In this document: piece after piece, positions 1 through 8,059 of the stretch | Numbering within the stretch: position 1 is the stretch's first letter | Layout of the letters: the number at the start of each line of letters is the position of its first letter | Assembly (NCBI GenBank): GCA_944389495.1 | Contig: CALXMN010000004.1 | Span: 50,830 to 114,829, forward strand | Origin: an uncultured Alphaproteobacteria bacterium | GTDB taxonomy: Bacteria > Pseudomonadota > Alphaproteobacteria > Rs-D84 | Direction: 5' to 3' | DNA length: 64,000 nucleotides | Made by a program: the position numbers and the translations under genes | The notes under the pieces: generated by a model | Told to the model about the DNA's origin: nothing | What the model saw: only the letters and a program-made list of their open reading frames with translations | Database searches by the model: none

Positions 1-290
1 TGTATTCCGAGGCGTCGTTTAAAAATTCGCTGAAAAACGAGGCGGCAGAAAAGAAAAATAAAGATAAATCTGATGATGATGAAGAAGAATTAACGGATGA
101 AGAAAAGGACGCATTGGATTATCAATTGCAACGTGCAATGGATATGGTGCGTGCGATGGCAACATTACAAGAACGCGCAAACTTTGTTCCCGCGACGTCG
201 GATGATATGCCAATTGCAATGGAAATAGATGCCGATTCCGATGCGGATGAATCAAAAAAGTCGGAAGATGAAAATTCATCGGAAAAATAA
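1..290 (+). CDS. C-terminal end of a protein, probably an S41 (CtpA-like) peptidase; 5' truncated
   Basis: The reading frame is open from the window edge to TAA at 288-290, giving about 95 residues. It is acidic and Lys-rich, with the segment LDYQLQRAMDMVRAMATL followed by a long Asp/Glu/Ser tail. The 'D-x-QLQRA-x-D-x-(V/L)R' pattern resembles the extreme C-terminus of carboxyl-terminal processing proteases of alphaproteobacteria. The catalytic part lies outside the window, so the family call is an inference from a short motif. A Rho-independent terminator follows directly. Confidence 0.5.
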   Translation, partial: YSEASFKNSLKNEAAEKKNKDKSDDDEEELTDEEKDALDYQLQRAMDMVRAMATLQERANFVPATSDDMPIAMEIDADSDADESKKSEDENSSEK

Positions 291-317
291 AAAATCGGGG
301 CTTTGTCCCGATTTTTT
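291..317 (+). terminator. Rho-independent terminator
   Basis: AAATCGGG and CCCGATTT arms enclose a short loop and run into a T tract, directly after the stop codon of the truncated upstream gene. Confidence 0.85.
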
Positions 318-342
318 ATTTGTCAAGCGTTTTTTATAGGTC

Positions 343-371
343 TTGCCTTGTGATAATTTTCGGGGTATGAT
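343..371 (+). promoter_or_regulatory. Probable sigma70 promoter of nifJ
   Basis: TTGCCT at 343-348 and TATGAT at 366-371 are separated by 17 bp, about 30 bp before an AAGGGA ribosome binding site (394-399) and the ATG at 408. Confidence 0.6.
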
Positions 372-407
372 ATAGCCCATACGAATTTTGTTTAAGGGAA
401 TAAAGAA

Positions 408-3400
408 ATGGCAAATTTAATTGTTGATGGTAACTGGGCCGCGGCAGATGTCGCGTACCGGTGTGTTGATTTTGCAGCGATTTATCCAATTACCCCAAGC
501 AGTACAATGGGTGAATTGGCGGATGAATGGTCGTTCCAGCATAAAAAAAATATTTGGGGCGCAATTCCACAAATTATTGAAATGCAATCCGAAGGTGGGG
601 CGGCCGGCGCAATGCACGGGGCGTTGCAGATGGGAACCTTGGCAACGACATTTACCGCATCCCAAGGCTTGTTGTTGATGATTCCGAATATGTATAAAAT
701 CGCCGGTGAGCAAACGCCATTTGTTATGCACGTTGCGGCACGTGCATTGGCGACGCACGCGTTGTCTATTTTTGGTGACCACAGTGACGTTATGGCCGTG
801 CGACAAACAGGCTTTGCAATGTTGGCCAGTCATAATGTGCAACAGGCGCACGATATGGCCGCAATTGCGCACGCGGCAACATTGCGGGCACGGGTGCCGT
901 TTTTACATTTCTTTGACGGGTTTCGCACCAGTCACGAAGAATCACGTCTGGTGCGCATCGAAGATGATGTGCTGCGTCAAATGATTCCGGATGATTTGGT
1001 TTTACAAAATCGGGCACGTGGTATGACGCCGGATAATCCGACAATTCGTGGTACGGCGCAAAACCCCGATGTGTTTTTCCAGGGACGCGAGGCCGCAAAT
1101 CCGTTGTATATGAAAACGCCGCAAATCGTTCAAGATTGTATGAATTTGTTCGCAAAATTAACCGGGCGTAAATATAATCTGGTTGATTATGTCGGTGACC
1201 CAAATGCAGAAAATGTTATCGTTGCAATGGGCAGTGCCTGTGAAACAATCGAAGAAACTTTGGCGCATTTGCCGGCGGGGATGGGACTGTTAAAAATTCA
1301 TTTGTATCGGCCATTTCCACGTGATGCCTTTTTGGCCGTGTTGCCGAAAACGGTCAAGCGTATCGCCGTTCTTGACAGGTGCAAAGAACCGGGCAGTTTG
1401 GGCGAGCCACTGTACCAGGATGTAAAAACAATCGTTGGCGATTCGATTGCTGTCTTTGGCGGGCGATACGGATTGGGCTCTAAGGAGTTTAAGCCCCGTG
1501 ATGTCAAGGCTGTGTATGAAAATCTGATGCGGAACACATTGCATCATAATTTTACCGTTGGTATCGAAGATGATTTGACCGGGTTATCGTTGAAAACAGA
1601 CCCGGCATTTGCGGTCCAGGATGCAAACTTTAAAACCGCAATTTTATATGGTATCGGATCCGATGGTACGGTTGGGGCGGTAAAAAATATTGTAAAAATT
1701 GTTGGCGAAAATTCTGATTTATACCCGCAATCTTATGCCGTATATGATTCAAAAAAATCTGGTGGATTGACCGCGTCGCATATACGTTTTTCGGACAAGC
1801 CCATTAAAAGTCAGTATTTAATAGAAGTTGCGGATTTTATCAGTGTTTCAAACTTTATGATTGCCCAGCGGTTTGATGTATTTCGCGGATTACGTCCGGG
1901 TGGAACAGTAATGATAAATACGTCTATGGCGCCCGATGTTGCATTTGCAAATCTGCCACGTGAAAGCCAGGAACATTTAATGCGTTTGCGCGCGCGTGTG
2001 TTCTTTTTGAATGCAAATGCGGCGGCGGCCGAATTGGGATTGGGCAATCGCATTAACACATTTATTATGTTGAATTTCTTTAATTTAACACAGGTGATTG
2101 AACCGGCTGTTGCGGCCCAAAGTGCCAAGGTCGCAATCGAAAAAACATATAAAAAGAAGGGTATGGAAATTGTTCGGGCCAATTGGGCCGCGGTGGACAA
2201 GGCGGCCGAATATCTGCACGAGTATGTGTTGCCGTCTTCTGTGTCAAATTTTGCGCCCGATTTTATGCCGGCAATGACGGATGCGGCGCCCGCAGAAATT
2301 GCCGGAACCTTGGGTGAAATGGCCGCCCAGCGTGGTGATGCGTTGCCGGTTTCGCGTTTTCGTGTTGGCGGTGAGTTTGGGGCGGGTCAATATCCGGTTG
2401 GTACCGCAAAATATGAAAAGCGCGCAATTTCTGAACGCGTTGCAACCGTTGATTTGGAAAAATGCATCCAGTGTGGCAAGTGTTCCACATTGTGCCCACA
2501 CGCCGCGATTCGTATCAAGGCAATGACACCGGACCAGGCCGAAGCCGCCCGGGCGGATGGTGTAATTGTTGTTCCAATGAAAACACCGGAATTGGGACCG
2601 GATATGTACTTTACGTTGAATATTTCGCCGGCGGATTGTACGGGGTGCAATGTTTGTGTAAAAAATTGTCCTGTGCACGCATTGTCTATGATGGCGTTGT
2701 CGGATGCCGGTGACCAACAAAAGCGTTTTGATGCCGCCCAGAAAATACCAGATGTGCCACGTGAAAAGTTAAACCTGAATATACCAAAACACGTAGAGTT
2801 ATTGCCGCATTATTTCGAATTTCCGGGTGCCTGTGCGGGATGTGGTGAAACGCCATATATAAAAATGATGGCGCATTTGTTTGGTGATCGGATGGTTGTG
2901 GCAAATGCAACGGGATGTTCGTCAATATATGGGGCGAATTTGCCGACCACACCGTGGACCAAGGATGCAAATGGACGCGGGCCGGCGTGGTCTAATTCTT
3001 TGTTCGAAGATAATGCCGAATATGGTTTGGGAATGCGAATCGCATTAAATCAAAAACGCGAAACACTTAAGGGACTGTTATTCGAATTAAATATTCCAAA
3101 CATAGAAGAAATGTTTGCTGAACGTGACCCAGAAAAACAGCGTATAATAGAAGAAAATTTGCGCACTCAATTGGACAAAATCGATTCGCCACGGGCGGCA
3201 ATGGCGCGCAGTTTGGTTGGTGAAATCGTGGATAAATCTGTATGGATTATTGGTGGTGACGGATGGGCGTATGATATTGGATATGGTGGACTGGATCATA
3301 TTTTACACAGTGGCGAAAACGTAAATGTCTTGGTTCTGGACACCGAAGGATATTCCAATACCGGTGGCCAACAGTCCAAGGCAACGCCGTTCGGGGCCAG

Positions 3401-3914
3401 TATGAAGTTTGCCATCGGGGGTAAAGAGCACGCCAAAAAAGATTTAGGTATGATTGCAATGATGTCGGGTGCATACGTTGCACAAATCGCGTTGGGCGCA
3501 AACCAGGCCCAGGCAATTCGTGCATTCCGCGAGGCCGCCGCATTCCCGGGACCTTCAATAATATTGGCGTATGCACCGTGTATTGCGCACGGGTTCCCAT
3601 TGCAAAACGGTGTGGAACATCAAATGCAATTGGTTAATACGGGTGCGTGGCCGTTGTATCGGTTTGATCCGTCGTTGGTACTGGATGGGCACACGCCTTT
3701 GACAATGGATTCAAATGCCGATGAAGTGACACCGTTGGAAGATTTCTTGAAAACGGAAAGTCGTTTTGGCGCAGCGCGTGCGGCAAATCCGCACTTTGAT
3801 CGGTTGGTTGCCGAAGCCAAGGAAAACAATCATTATCGTGCGGAATTGAAAAAGTATATTGCGCATTTTGCAATGATGAATTCGCCCGAGGTCAAAGAAA
3901 ACGGCGAGGGGTAA
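408..3914 (+). CDS. nifJ: Pyruvate:ferredoxin (flavodoxin) oxidoreductase
   Basis: Single-chain PFOR of 1168 residues, the usual length. It oxidatively decarboxylates pyruvate with CoA to acetyl-CoA, CO2 and reduced ferredoxin or flavodoxin in the cytoplasm. The N-terminal half carries the pyrimidine-binding TPP domain (from 'GNWAAADVAYR...YPITPSS') and the gamma domain. Two ferredoxin-type clusters follow, CIQCGKCSTLCP near residue 686 and CTGCNVCVKNCP near 744. The C-terminal TPP domain starts at CAGCGETPY and contains the GDGWAYDIGYGG Mg/TPP motif and 'NTGGQ'. The start is set by AAGGGA nine bases upstream. It stands alone between two terminators with its own promoter and implies fermentative or anaerobic energy metabolism. 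Confidence 0.97.
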   Translation: MANLIVDGNWAAADVAYRCVDFAAIYPITPSSTMGELADEWSFQHKKNIWGAIPQIIEMQSEGGAAGAMHGALQMGTLATTFTASQGLLLMIPNMYKIAGEQTPFVMHVAARALATHALSIFGDHSDVMAVRQTGFAMLASHNVQQAHDMAAIAHAATLRARVPFLHFFDGFRTSHEESRLVRIEDDVLRQMIPDDLVLQNRARGMTPDNPTIRGTAQNPDVFFQGREAANPLYMKTPQIVQDCMNLFAKLTGRKYNLVDYVGDPNAENVIVAMGSACETIEETLAHLPAGMGLLKIHLYRPFPRDAFLAVLPKTVKRIAVLDRCKEPGSLGEPLYQDVKTIVGDSIAVFGGRYGLGSKEFKPRDVKAVYENLMRNTLHHNFTVGIEDDLTGLSLKTDPAFAVQDANFKTAILYGIGSDGTVGAVKNIVKIVGENSDLYPQSYAVYDSKKSGGLTASHIRFSDKPIKSQYLIEVADFISVSNFMIAQRFDVFRGLRPGGTVMINTSMAPDVAFANLPRESQEHLMRLRARVFFLNANAAAAELGLGNRINTFIMLNFFNLTQVIEPAVAAQSAKVAIEKTYKKKGMEIVRANWAAVDKAAEYLHEYVLPSSVSNFAPDFMPAMTDAAPAEIAGTLGEMAAQRGDALPVSRFRVGGEFGAGQYPVGTAKYEKRAISERVATVDLEKCIQCGKCSTLCPHAAIRIKAMTPDQAEAARADGVIVVPMKTPELGPDMYFTLNISPADCTGCNVCVKNCPVHALSMMALSDAGDQQKRFDAAQKIPDVPREKLNLNIPKHVELLPHYFEFPGACAGCGETPYIKMMAHLFGDRMVVANATGCSSIYGANLPTTPWTKDANGRGPAWSNSLFEDNAEYGLGMRIALNQKRETLKGLLFELNIPNIEEMFAERDPEKQRIIEENLRTQLDKIDSPRAAMARSLVGEIVDKSVWIIGGDGWAYDIGYGGLDHILHSGENVNVLVLDTEGYSNTGGQQSKATPFGASMKFAIGGKEHAKKDLGMIAMMSGAYVAQIALGANQAQAIRAFREAAAFPGPSIILAYAPCIAHGFPLQNGVEHQMQLVNTGAWPLYRFDPSLVLDGHTPLTMDSNADEVTPLEDFLKTESRFGAARAANPHFDRLVAEAKENNHYRAELKKYIAHFAMMNSPEVKENGEG

Positions 3915-3920
3915 AAGAAA

Positions 3921-3945
3921 AACGGGGCAATGCCCCGTTTTTTTG
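3921..3945 (+). terminator. Rho-independent terminator of nifJ
   Basis: AACGGGGC/GCCCCGTT stem with a short loop followed by seven T residues. Confidence 0.9.
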
Positions 3946-4058
3946 TGTGGAATAAAAAATGTTCGTTCGGGCGGCGTGTGATGACGGTGGTAAAGTAATT
4001 TGTTGTGGAATGCCTTTTTATGTTGCATATGGGGCGCGGTTTGGTGTACATTTGGGGT

Positions 4059-4487
4059 ATGAAAAAATTTGTTTTATTTTTTGCAGTGTTAATGACGGCG
4101 TGTACTTTTCAGACCAAACATCGCGGATATGTTTTTCCGGATAATCTGGATTCAATTGTTGCCGATATAAAAACAACACGGCAATTAACAGATGAAATTG
4201 GCGCGCCCCAGGTTAAAACAATCTATGGCGATGAATTTTGGATTTACTATGGCGCGGATGAAAATTACCGTGGGCCATTGCCGTTGAAGTATGATAATCA
4301 AACCGTTTTGTTGGCCAAGGTTGACGGGACGCGTGTTACGGATATTCGGGTGCTGTACGATGAAGATTTGCCGGATGTTATTATTTCCGAAGACGAAACC
4401 GAAATACCGGCCGCAATAGAACTGAATGCTTTACAGGAATTGTTTAATAATGTCGGACGTTTTTCGCCGGCGGGATTGGGGCAATAG
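4059..4487 (+). CDS. bamE: BamE (SmpA/OmlA-type) outer-membrane lipoprotein
   Basis: 142 residues. The ATG at 4059 is chosen over an upstream in-frame ATG because it begins a lipoprotein signal, MKKFVLFFAVLMTAC, with a lipobox ending in the lipidated Cys. The body shows the BamE fold pattern: 'DNLDSIVADIKTTRQLTDEIGAPQ' (helix pair and LG-P turn) and 'GDEFWIYYG' (Phe/Trp-x-Tyr strand). BamE family proteins are accessory subunits of the BAM machine that inserts beta-barrel proteins; this window encodes at least two likely clients. The C-terminal extension after about residue 110 is longer than in E. coli BamE and poorly conserved by eye. Confidence 0.75.
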   Translation: MKKFVLFFAVLMTACTFQTKHRGYVFPDNLDSIVADIKTTRQLTDEIGAPQVKTIYGDEFWIYYGADENYRGPLPLKYDNQTVLLAKVDGTRVTDIRVLYDEDLPDVIISEDETEIPAAIELNALQELFNNVGRFSPAGLGQ

Positions 4488-4550
4488 TGTAAAAAGGTAT
4501 TTGCAATACTTGTATAAAACGTGTAAAATAAAAATAAAAGAGAATTAGGA

Positions 4551-5105
4551 ATGAAACGAATTTTGTTTTCTTTGTTTATAATGAATTGCACGTTTTTGGC
4601 GGGCGTTGGTGTGGCGCGGGCCACGGATTTTTCTTGTGGGCCGGGGTATATATTGGCGTCGCACAGTGATATTGATGATATTAAGGCCGCAGAATGCCAG
4701 AAATTGTGGTGCCGTGATTTGGAAACGGGTAAACCAATGGGAAGTGGGGACCGCGCAAATACCGGGTATAAATCGACGTCTTATCCGATGGAATTGTGTG
4801 ATGCCGATGGAAATTGCATAGAATGCTTTGGCGATCGTAAATGGTGCAGTGGCCAGCCCGAGGGATTTTGGAACCCGGAATATGGCGCATATACGTATAA
4901 TGGTGATGACAATGCGACATATACGTCATATCAGCGGGGCAGTTGTTGGGCCTGGAATCTGGAAAAGCCAAATTGTCCGGATGGCCAGACCGCAATTTTA
5001 CAGGATGGACAATGGGTTTGTGCGGTGTCAACCGGAACCACAACGGGCAGTCGTGAATCCAGTATTCGCAGAACGTCCGGGTCTTTGCGGCGTGCCATCA
5101 GATAG
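4551..5105 (+). CDS. Secreted Cys-rich protein of unknown function
   Basis: 184 residues with a signal peptide (MKRILFSLFIMNCTFLAGVGVARA) and about a dozen cysteines in the mature part, including CQKLWC, CDADGNCIEC and a C-terminal CPDG-x-WVC unit. The tail is Arg/Ser-rich (SSIRRTSGSLRRAIR). It resembles in style, but not clearly in sequence, the other Cys-rich exported proteins of this window. AGAGAATTAGGA lies before the ATG. No family is recognised; periplasmic or surface location with disulfides is an inference from the signal peptide and cysteines. Confidence 0.7.
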   Translation: MKRILFSLFIMNCTFLAGVGVARATDFSCGPGYILASHSDIDDIKAAECQKLWCRDLETGKPMGSGDRANTGYKSTSYPMELCDADGNCIECFGDRKWCSGQPEGFWNPEYGAYTYNGDDNATYTSYQRGSCWAWNLEKPNCPDGQTAILQDGQWVCAVSTGTTTGSRESSIRRTSGSLRRAIR

Positions 5106-5112
5106 GTTTATA

Positions 5113-5143
5113 AAATGCCCCATATGGGGCATTTTTATTTTTT
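5113..5143 (+). terminator. Rho-independent terminator
   Basis: AATGCCCCATATGGGGCATT palindrome followed by a T-rich tract, just after the stop of the Cys-rich gene. Confidence 0.85.
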
Positions 5144-5154
5144 GGGTCATTTAT

Positions 5155-5182
5155 TTGTTTTTCGTGTTTTTTGTGCTATAAT
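5155..5182 (+). promoter_or_regulatory. sigma70-like promoter of carD
   Basis: TTGTTT (5155-5160), a 16-bp spacer and a perfect TATAAT (5177-5182) stand 16 bases before the chosen ATG at 5199, predicting a very short leader. Confidence 0.65.
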
Positions 5183-5198
5183 ATACGGGACAGAGAGA

Positions 5199-5786
5199 AT
5201 GGCAACTGTAAAAGGTATCCAGATTATGCCAAGTAAAAAGTTAGATTTTAAAACGGGTCAGTATGTGGTCTATCCAACCCAGGGGGTTGGAAAACTTGTT
5301 CGCGTGGAAGAGCAGGTTGTTGCTGGACAAAAGGTAAAAATGCTGGTCATTGATTTTGAACGTAACCATATGACATTGCGTGTGCCGGTTGAGCGGGCCG
5401 AAATTTCCGGGTTGCGACCATTAACGTCCGTCAAAAAAATGGACGAGGCCATTGCATCCGCCAAGGGCAAGGCCGGCGCAAAACGTATGATTTGGGCACG
5501 ACGCGCCGCCCAATACGAAGAAAATATTAATTCCGGTGACCCAATGAAATTGGCCGAGGTGGTACGTGATCTGCAACGGCGAAATCCAACGGATACAATG
5601 ACGTTTTCCGCGCGCCAGTTGTATTTGCGGGCACTTGAACGTATGGCCCAGGAATTTGCCGTTCTGCATAAAATAGATTTGGATGCCGCGTCCGAAAAAA
5701 TAGAAGATATTTTGGGTGTGCCAAAGGAAATCGATTTGAATGCCGTTGATATTGATGATGATGATGAAACGGATGATGAAGAATAA
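5199..5786 (+). CDS. carD: CarD-family transcriptional regulator
   Basis: 195 residues. The N-terminal Tudor-like RNA polymerase interacting domain begins 'FKTGQYVVYPTQGVGKL' and continues through 'MTLRVPVERAEISGLRPLTS', the signature of the CarD/TRCF-RID family. A helical C-terminal domain (MIWARRAAQYEENINSGDP..., 'AEVVRDLQRRNP') matches the DNA-binding half, and the tail is Asp/Glu-rich (DIDDDDETDDEE). CarD proteins bind the RNA polymerase beta subunit and stabilise open complexes, typically at rRNA and stress promoters. The ATG at 5199 is preferred because GAGAG precedes it and a promoter lies directly upstream; an open frame extends further upstream but crosses that promoter. Confidence 0.92.
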   Translation: MATVKGIQIMPSKKLDFKTGQYVVYPTQGVGKLVRVEEQVVAGQKVKMLVIDFERNHMTLRVPVERAEISGLRPLTSVKKMDEAIASAKGKAGAKRMIWARRAAQYEENINSGDPMKLAEVVRDLQRRNPTDTMTFSARQLYLRALERMAQEFAVLHKIDLDAASEKIEDILGVPKEIDLNAVDIDDDDETDDEE

Positions 5787-5815
5787 GAAACGGGGCGAAA
5801 GGCCCGTTTCTTATT
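5787..5815 (+). terminator. Rho-independent terminator of carD
   Basis: GAAACGGGGC/GCCCGTTTC stem with a short loop directly after the stop, then TTATTT. Confidence 0.8.
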
Positions 5816-5909
5816 TATAAATTAAAAATTTGTGGGCGAATTTATTTATTGATTTATATATTTTGCCCATTTTTTGTTTTGTGGCCCAGAAATCAGGGAA
5901 AAAATCTAA

Positions 5910-6030
5910 AAAAATAATGCCGAAAAAAAACGGACGTTTATATTCTGTTTTTTCTTGGTCATATTTTAACTGATTTTTCGGTAATTCGTCAACAATATTT
6001 TTGCCGAATATAAACGTCCCTTTGGATTGG
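5910..6030 (+). repeat. Long-stem leader element, copy 1
   Basis: The 240-bp gap before the Cys-rich operon holds no gene but a structured element. A 5' box AAATAATGCCGAAAA (from about 5914) is followed by GGACGTTTATATTC (5932-5945). Its perfect 14-base inverted complement GAATATAAACGTCC lies at 6006-6019, with about 60 bases between. Copy 2 (54232-54371) has the same 5' box and inner segment (TTCGTCAA..., TGCCGAAT) but a different 15-base stem that is again perfectly self-complementary, so the stem covaries. A decayed third copy lies at 19301-19415. All three precede small exported Cys-rich proteins. RNA leader or DNA element cannot be decided from sequence. Confidence 0.7.
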
Positions 6031-6058
6031 GCGTTAAATCAAGGATGGGTTTTACAAG

Positions 6059-6514
6059 ATGAAAAAAAATTCGTTTTTTTTAATCGTTTGTTTGGTGGGG
6101 GGGCTGGCAATGGGGCAACCCGGCTGGGCCGTGAACAAGTATGTAAACTTATATCCCAATTCCCAATGTCAGGCACCAGAATATACTGAGTTTGGTTCAG
6201 AGTGGTCTGTGTGGTGTGCGGGATATGGTTCGTGGTCTAATGGTTCACAAGTTAGTGGTATTGGGATTTGTATCGATGGCAGCGGTGGTACTGATTATGG
6301 CTACTCTACGAGTTATTTAGTCCCCAGCAGTGGTAATGGTACAGACTGTTGGTGCAAAATGTTGACGCCGGCCGTATCACAGTGGGTGTATGCGTGGTCA
6401 ACCCGTAATGAGTCGCCGGGGGCAAACTGTTATCGTGATTGTTCACGTAAGTGTGCAGAAAAATTGGTAAGTCGTGAATTGCAAAGTGGAATGTTTTCGG
6501 GGCTTAGCGATTGA
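6059..6514 (+). CDS. Secreted Cys-rich 'CWC-PAVS' protein (locus 1, gene 1)
   Basis: 151 residues with a signal peptide (MKKNSFFLIVCLVGGLAMGQPGWA). The mature protein carries two early cysteines, then the motif CWCKMLTPAVSQWV and a C-terminal 'C-x3-DC-x3-CA' helix-like segment. The motif recurs in the next gene and in both large proteins of the second locus (54389 and 54848), defining a four-member paralogous family here: CWC[KR]-x3-PAVS-x-W. It is first in a three-gene run (16- and 22-base gaps) behind leader element copy 1. No known family is recognised; an exported, disulfide-bonded, small folded domain is inferred. Confidence 0.7.
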   Translation: MKKNSFFLIVCLVGGLAMGQPGWAVNKYVNLYPNSQCQAPEYTEFGSEWSVWCAGYGSWSNGSQVSGIGICIDGSGGTDYGYSTSYLVPSSGNGTDCWCKMLTPAVSQWVYAWSTRNESPGANCYRDCSRKCAEKLVSRELQSGMFSGLSD

Positions 6515-6530
6515 TGGGGGGGGGTAAAAA

Positions 6531-6989
6531 ATGAAAAAGATAACGTTTTTTTTGATTGTGGGCGCATTGGTGGCCGCGGTGGGTGTTCCGGCAATTGCCG
6601 CCGCGTATAAATGTGTAAAACCACTGGAATACAACGGGTATAACAGCGCTAATTATAATTGCAGCTTAGCAATGCCGCACTATGCGTCAATGGATTGGGG
6701 GGTTACGTGCAGCAATGTCGGTGGTGTCAGTGTAAGAATGACGGGGGTTGGTGTTCTGGCGTATTCGGGTGCACACTATCCCAATGGTGGGACACGTTCA
6801 GAAATAGAGTTTTCGACAGATGTCAGTGAGCATTCATCCTGTTGGTGCAGAATGTTTACCCCGGCCGTATCACAGTGGGTGTGTATTGGGGTAGCCGCTG
6901 ATGCGGCTGCCTGTGGAAAACGATGTGCAGAGCAAATGGCGTCCGATACCCCATTAAGAGGTTTAATATTCGAAGGCATTTTGTCATAA
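6531..6989 (+). CDS. Secreted Cys-rich 'CWC-PAVS' protein (locus 1, gene 2)
   Basis: 152 residues with a signal peptide (MKKITFFLIVGALVAAVGVPAIAAA) and the shared motif CWCRMFTPAVSQWV followed by 'AACGKRCAEQMAS'. It is a clear paralogue of the preceding gene with the same Cys spacing in the second half. GGGGGG lies about ten bases before the ATG. The pair is duplicated as a unit at 54389-55312. Function unknown. Confidence 0.7.
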   Translation: MKKITFFLIVGALVAAVGVPAIAAAYKCVKPLEYNGYNSANYNCSLAMPHYASMDWGVTCSNVGGVSVRMTGVGVLAYSGAHYPNGGTRSEIEFSTDVSEHSSCWCRMFTPAVSQWVCIGVAADAAACGKRCAEQMASDTPLRGLIFEGILS

Positions 6990-7011
6990 AAACAGATGGG
7001 GGTGGATAAAT

Positions 7012-7290
7012 ATGAAATATGTTTTTATGTGTTTGGTATTTCTGGGGGTGTGTATGGGTCGTGCAATTGGCGCGGAATTGATTACATCGTGCCCGGGGGA
7101 TTATATTATGGTTTATGAACCATATATTTATATCGGCCCCGGAAGTTTGGCGATTACAGAGGTTGGCACGGCAACCAGTTGTTTGGTGCAATCACGTGGT
7201 GAAGCGTGTATTATGTATGCGCCGACGGGTATGGAATTTTCCGATGCAAGTGGCGACTTTGAATTTGATAATATATGTGTGATGAATTAA
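7012..7290 (+). CDS. Small secreted Cys protein (locus 1, gene 3)
   Basis: 92 residues with a signal peptide (MKYVFMCLVFLGVCMGRAIG) and five mature cysteines, beginning 'SCPGDYIMV' and containing 'TSCLVQSRGEACIMYAP'. The third gene of locus 2 (55334-55621) has the same plan, CPSGFVVV... STCLL...SSCIMFAG, so the two are paralogues with a shared CPxG-x(n)-C-L-x(n)-CIM pattern. GGGGGTGG precedes the ATG. It ends the operon before a bidirectional terminator. Function unknown. Confidence 0.65.
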   Translation: MKYVFMCLVFLGVCMGRAIGAELITSCPGDYIMVYEPYIYIGPGSLAITEVGTATSCLVQSRGEACIMYAPTGMEFSDASGDFEFDNICVMN

Positions 7291-7306
7291 AACAAACGGG
7301 GTAAAT

Positions 7307-7331
7307 AAAAATCCCGCATTGCGGGATTTTT
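7307..7331. terminator. Bidirectional Rho-independent terminator
   Basis: AAAATCCCGC/GCGGGATTTT with A and T tracts on either side sits between the convergent Cys-rich operon and lptB. Confidence 0.85.
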
Positions 7332-8059
7332 TACATTACAAAATCTTCGCCAAGGTATACCTTTTTTACCATTTCGTCTTTGACAATTTCGGGTGTGGTG
7401 CCGTGCTTTAATATTTTGCCGTCGTGCAGGACGTAACTGCGATCCGTTATGCCCAATGTTTCACGTACGTTATGGTCGGTAATAATCACCCCCAGACCAC
7501 GGTTTTTTAACTGGGACACCAGATCACGAATTTCATTTACCGCAATTGGGTCAATCCCAGCGAACGGTTCATCCAGTAATATAAATTTGGGATCATTCGC
7601 CAATGCACGTGCAATTTCCACACGACGACGTTCGCCACCCGATAATGCCGTTGCCGGACTGCGTCGCAGGGCGGTAATCGAAAATTCATCCAATAATGCG
7701 TCCAATTTTTTTTGACGTTTCTTGCGGCTGGGTTCGACAACCTCCAGAATGGCCATAATGTTTTGTTCAACCGTTAAACCGCGGAATACACTGTTTTCCT
7801 GGGGCAGGTAACCGATGTGCAGGCGGGCCCGCTGGTAAAACGGCAGGTGGGTTATATCCTGGGAATTTAAGAATATTTGCCCGCGCGTCGCGCTTAATTG
7901 GCCCGTTATGCAATAGAATGCGGTGGTCTTGCCCGCGCCGTTTGGCCCCAACAGACCAACCGATTCGCCTTGGTGTGCCTCCATCGAGATGTCTTTGATA
8001 ACCATACGTTTACCGTATGACTTTGACAGGTGTTCAACACGTAGTACAGATTGTTTCAT
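7331..8059 (-). CDS. lptB: LPS export ABC transporter ATP-binding protein LptB
   Basis: 242 residues, standard for LptB. Walker A GPNGAGKTT (about 39-47), the Q-loop region 'GYLPQENSVFRGL' typical of LptB, signature ALSGGERRRVEIARAL, Walker B FILLDEPFAGIDP and the switch His in 'VIITDHNVRETL' are all present. LptB powers extraction of lipopolysaccharide from the inner membrane with LptF/LptG. Its start overlaps the stop of lptC by four bases, so the two are translationally coupled. No lptA lies between them, unlike the common lptC-lptA-lptB order. Confidence 0.97.
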   Translation of the reverse strand: MKQSVLRVEHLSKSYGKRMVIKDISMEAHQGESVGLLGPNGAGKTTAFYCITGQLSATRGQIFLNSQDITHLPFYQRARLHIGYLPQENSVFRGLTVEQNIMAILEVVEPSRKKRQKKLDALLDEFSITALRRSPATALSGGERRRVEIARALANDPKFILLDEPFAGIDPIAVNEIRDLVSQLKNRGLGVIITDHNVRETLGITDRSYVLHDGKILKHGTTPEIVKDEMVKKVYLGEDFVM

